The notes below the pieces were generated by a model. That model was given only the letters and a program-made list of their open reading frames with translations, had not been told where the DNA came from and made no database searches. DNA of 64,000 nucleotides, from positions 11,078,258 to 11,142,257 of the forward strand of contig JBBMNZ010000001.1 of assembly GCA_037954325.1 (NCBI GenBank). The letters run 5' to 3'. The first letter of the stretch is position 1; every line of letters begins with the position of its first letter. The stretch comes from Fistularia commersonii (Eukaryota > Chordata > Actinopteri > Syngnathiformes > Fistulariidae). Below are positions 60,890 through 64,000 of this stretch, one piece after another. The position numbers were made by a program, and so were the translations under genes.

Positions 60890-63800
60890 AATCAAACAAG
60901 ACAGATCCAGCAAAGCTCACTCAATCTAGTTTCAACAAATGGCCTCATGATCTGGAAATTGTTGGAAGTCTCTTTTATCCGCTCAGCCCTCTCTCTCGCT
61001 CTACATATTCCTTACCTTTTTGCCAGATATAAGATGGTGTTCTGGAACCGTGAGATTGGAGACTAGGGAAAATCTACTGTAGCTGAGCAGAAGGTTATTT
61101 GCTGAAATTTTAGGAGCAATTTTCCTTGATCCAAAGAGAGGCCCTTTTCTTAAACCAGGCCTGCCCCTGTGTCGAAGGGGAAGTACATGTTCTCCAGATG
61201 TGGGACTCAATTTCTGTGTTCTATTCTGTTCATACTTTTGTAGCTGTTGATGTCCTGGTTGAGGGGTAATGTGTTTCAGGTTGCAAAGGGTCACTGAAAA
61301 CAAAAAGAAACAGGATGAATGCATCAGGAACATAGGATAATGACACTTAGTGTAATTAGTTTAAATAATCCTGCTGGAAGACGCTAAGTCATGGCAATGA
61401 AAAGGATAATTTTGATAGGGGGGGTTTTGAAAAGTGACATCTTTCCTACTGGGAGAAGAAACTTTTTAAAAAGTTGAGATTGCAAAATAATTTTAGTCCT
61501 CTTACTCATCAGGCACAAAAGGGAACTGACACTAAATTGATAACTACTGTACATAGTATATAATATGGAAAGGTGGGATTGAAGCACCCTCCAAATGGAA
61601 ACAAAAAAACTTTACCTCCAAACAACCTGCTGGAGGTACTGTTTAAACATAGCATTACAGCTTTGACTGCTAGAGGAATACAGGAAAAACAAGGAAAGCA
61701 TCAATTGTAACTGTAAAAAACATTGACCAATGTAAGAAAATAATAGATGAGATGTATGGAAAGATAAGTGAGGGGAGAATAACTCAAAACATGATGGGAC
61801 TGGCCCTAAAGCAATTACGCATCTGAATAATAATTGAATGAAAGATAGAAGGATTGTGGATATTAAGGAATGCAATAACACTGAAATTAATGGTCTTAAT
61901 GTCTTCCAGCTTTGACCAATCACCATCAACCATGTTCATTATTAAGTAAAATCCCTGTTGCTTTTACATGGGGATACCAAATTGGTCCATGGCACATTTA
62001 AACACTACAGGCTTTGAATTATTTGTGATGTCAGTATTTTTCTGATCGGCCTTTCTGTCATAAATCAAAGTTGAGTGAGCAGTGAAACTCATTTTGTATC
62101 AAATTATTGTCACACAGTACATGATGAAGCTCAAATATTCAACTGAAGGAACAAAAACAAAACAAAAAAATGGGAAGAAAATTTGTGGTTGGAGAACATT
62201 TGTGTTTTTGAGTCCTGATACAGTGTTGGAAACTGAAAAAATAGAGCAGTCAGGTAGCATCATCTGGTGTCGTTTTACATTGCCAGAGGTTCAGCTAACT
62301 CTCTCTTGCTATATAAGCCATCCAAAAGAATAGGTGGAAACTACACAAAGAGTTAAAAAAAGAAAAAATCATACAAATTGTATTCTCTTTTGAAATAATA
62401 CATGCCATTTAAATCATAAGATGCACAACTTACGCTTAAACTTTGATCAAGACACTGTAGAGTTAGATTTGGACATGGACCAGTGTGGCACTTTCATACT
62501 TGAAGCATACAGTATGAAATTATATTTTTCTGGCATAGGGTGGTGATGGGGGGATAGAGAACCACCACATCTAGTTTAGAGCAGAAGAACAGAACCAGAA
62601 GTTCCTTCATGATGTGTTTTCACAGTTGTATATTTTAGCTCATCACTTGTAGATGACTTTAGTGTGAATGATGCTTCCATGTGTTTCTGAGTTTTCTTGG
62701 CTACAATGGTAATAGTTGTTTCACCAGTATAAAAGAAAGGTTGCAGTACTGAGGCTGAGGCTTATAGACTGGTTATGTTCAGCAACCACTTGAACAAAAA
62801 CAACAACTGGCTAGAATAGAAAATCTCACATATAGCATGATAGAATACGAATTTAAAGTGATTATTTTAAATCCAAAACCAAACCACGGATCAATGTAAC
62901 CAACATGGAGCTAACAAACAAGAAGATTTAAATAAGATACTGTTTTCCATGGCTAATATGCTACAAAACCAAAATTGTACAATGAAAATTCTTTACCCGC
63001 TTCATTTTAGAAGACCCACAATATCTAACAAGTATAAAAACAAGTACTTTGAAATGTATTTAATGTATCAATAGATAAAATAAGAAATAGCTTGTTTATG
63101 TTTGTATAAACATGTTTGCATCACCGTTGCACATGGAAAATCAAATAACACAACTGCTTTCATTCTATTCTTGAGTGACAGTGGAAACAATATGAAATGT
63201 TGTGATGTTTTTTCCTGTGGCTTGCAATCATAGCAAAATAATGATGACTATAAAAATGCATGTAAAGCAACAGGTAAAAGATTTAAATGAGTGTTCTGAC
63301 TCAATAGGGGTCTTTGCATTCCATATTGAATAGTCAAAGAGCACATTTTGATTGTGCCACCAAAACATTTCAAGTGATGCAACCAGACTGTTAGTTTAGT
63401 TAATTATCTCTTTATTTTTGTGATTTATGTTCTTCAGGAAAAGTGGACACCAAACCTGATGTATTTCTTTGTTTTTGTTTTTTTTTTTCAAATAATATCC
63501 CTCTTGTTAAACTACACTTTATTTCATATAATTTTATCATTATGCTATTGACCATAAGGTGTCTTTGTTATTGCTATTTTCCTTTGAAAAGTTCATTCTC
63601 ACATATCCGAGATATGCGATAGAGAATAGGCTTTATGATTAAAAAGGACAATTAAATGTAATAACCTATGACATTGAAATAAAGATGCATAGAGAGCCAC
63701 AGTTAAATCTAATCAGAGAGGTGCACAGGTGTTAGTGGAAACAAAAGAAAGAAAAGTCAATCACTGTATTCCTGCACATATTCTAAATATTTGAGGTTGA

Positions 63801-64000
63801 ATAGGTATGTGTGTTCTGACCTGGACCAAAAAAGAAGAAAAGACTTAACCCCAAAAGGCATCAATTATGCATGATAATAAATACTTAATGAGAGCTCAAA
63901 ATCAAACTGTTGAGTAATTGGATACTGTACATACACAATAAAGATTCTCAAATTTATCTTCCCCCTCAACGGCTCTGGCAACTGATCAAAAGGTCGCTTG
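60890..64000. other. Intergenic sequence to the window edge, no gene recognised
   Basis: AT-rich, with short frames only; no exon, RNA gene or complete repeat recognised. A T-run lies at 63,479-63,489. Confidence 0.6.

Noticed and set aside
1..64000. A novel multi-gene biological system
   Set aside because: Only one gene is supportable. The rest is intergenic sequence, microsatellites and inactive transposon remains.

Overview
The window is a piece of a vertebrate nuclear chromosome, almost certainly from a teleost fish. The evidence is one intron-containing developmental gene (pax1) with GT-AG introns, very many (CA)n/(GT)n and other microsatellites, and several degenerate retroelement families typical of ray-finned fish. 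These include an RTE/Rex3-like LINE with a GATG-rich 3' end, Rex1/L2-type LINEs, tRNA-derived SINEs and a TTAA-flanked MITE. The repeat mix suggests a percomorph, but that is an impression, not a measurement.

The only protein-coding gene I can support is pax1, on the + strand at 28,879-32,176. Its five coding exons are 28879-28882, 29608-30237, 31089-31222, 31542-31755 and 32082-32176. Together they make a 358-residue protein with a complete paired domain, the HTVSNILG octapeptide, no homeodomain, and a C-terminus collinear with tetrapod PAX1. The first coding exon contributes only four bases (ATG plus one G), so a search for simple open frames misses the true start. A CCAAT/TATA-like promoter lies about 300 bases upstream, and an AATAAA signal lies about 400 bases downstream of the stop.

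Layout. 1-3.2 kb: CpG-rich, non-repetitive, with candidate conserved regulatory sequence and a GC-rich hairpin enclosing a TCF/LEF-like site. 3.2-25 kb: AT-rich gene desert with microsatellites, an antisense LINE C-terminal fragment (13.6 kb) and an old interspersed repeat (21.9 kb). 25-28.5 kb: microsatellite cluster, then a CpG-rich pax1 upstream region. 28.5-32.6 kb: pax1. 32.6-64 kb: downstream desert with SINE and LINE debris. This includes a dead RTE-type LINE (52.5-54.6 kb), a dead Rex1/L2-type LINE on the minus strand interrupted by a TTAA MITE (56.4-58.0 kb), a retroelement nuclease-like fragment (59.2 kb) and a perfect 21-bp inverted repeat (60.45 kb).

The long deserts around a dosage-sensitive developmental regulator probably hold long-range enhancers. 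I can only nominate candidates, because the sequence alone cannot show conservation or activity. I found no convincing novel multi-gene system. The most useful second looks are the four-base coding exon, the UG-repeat beside the pax1 exon 4 acceptor, the two CpG-rich upstream blocks, and the perfect inverted repeats.
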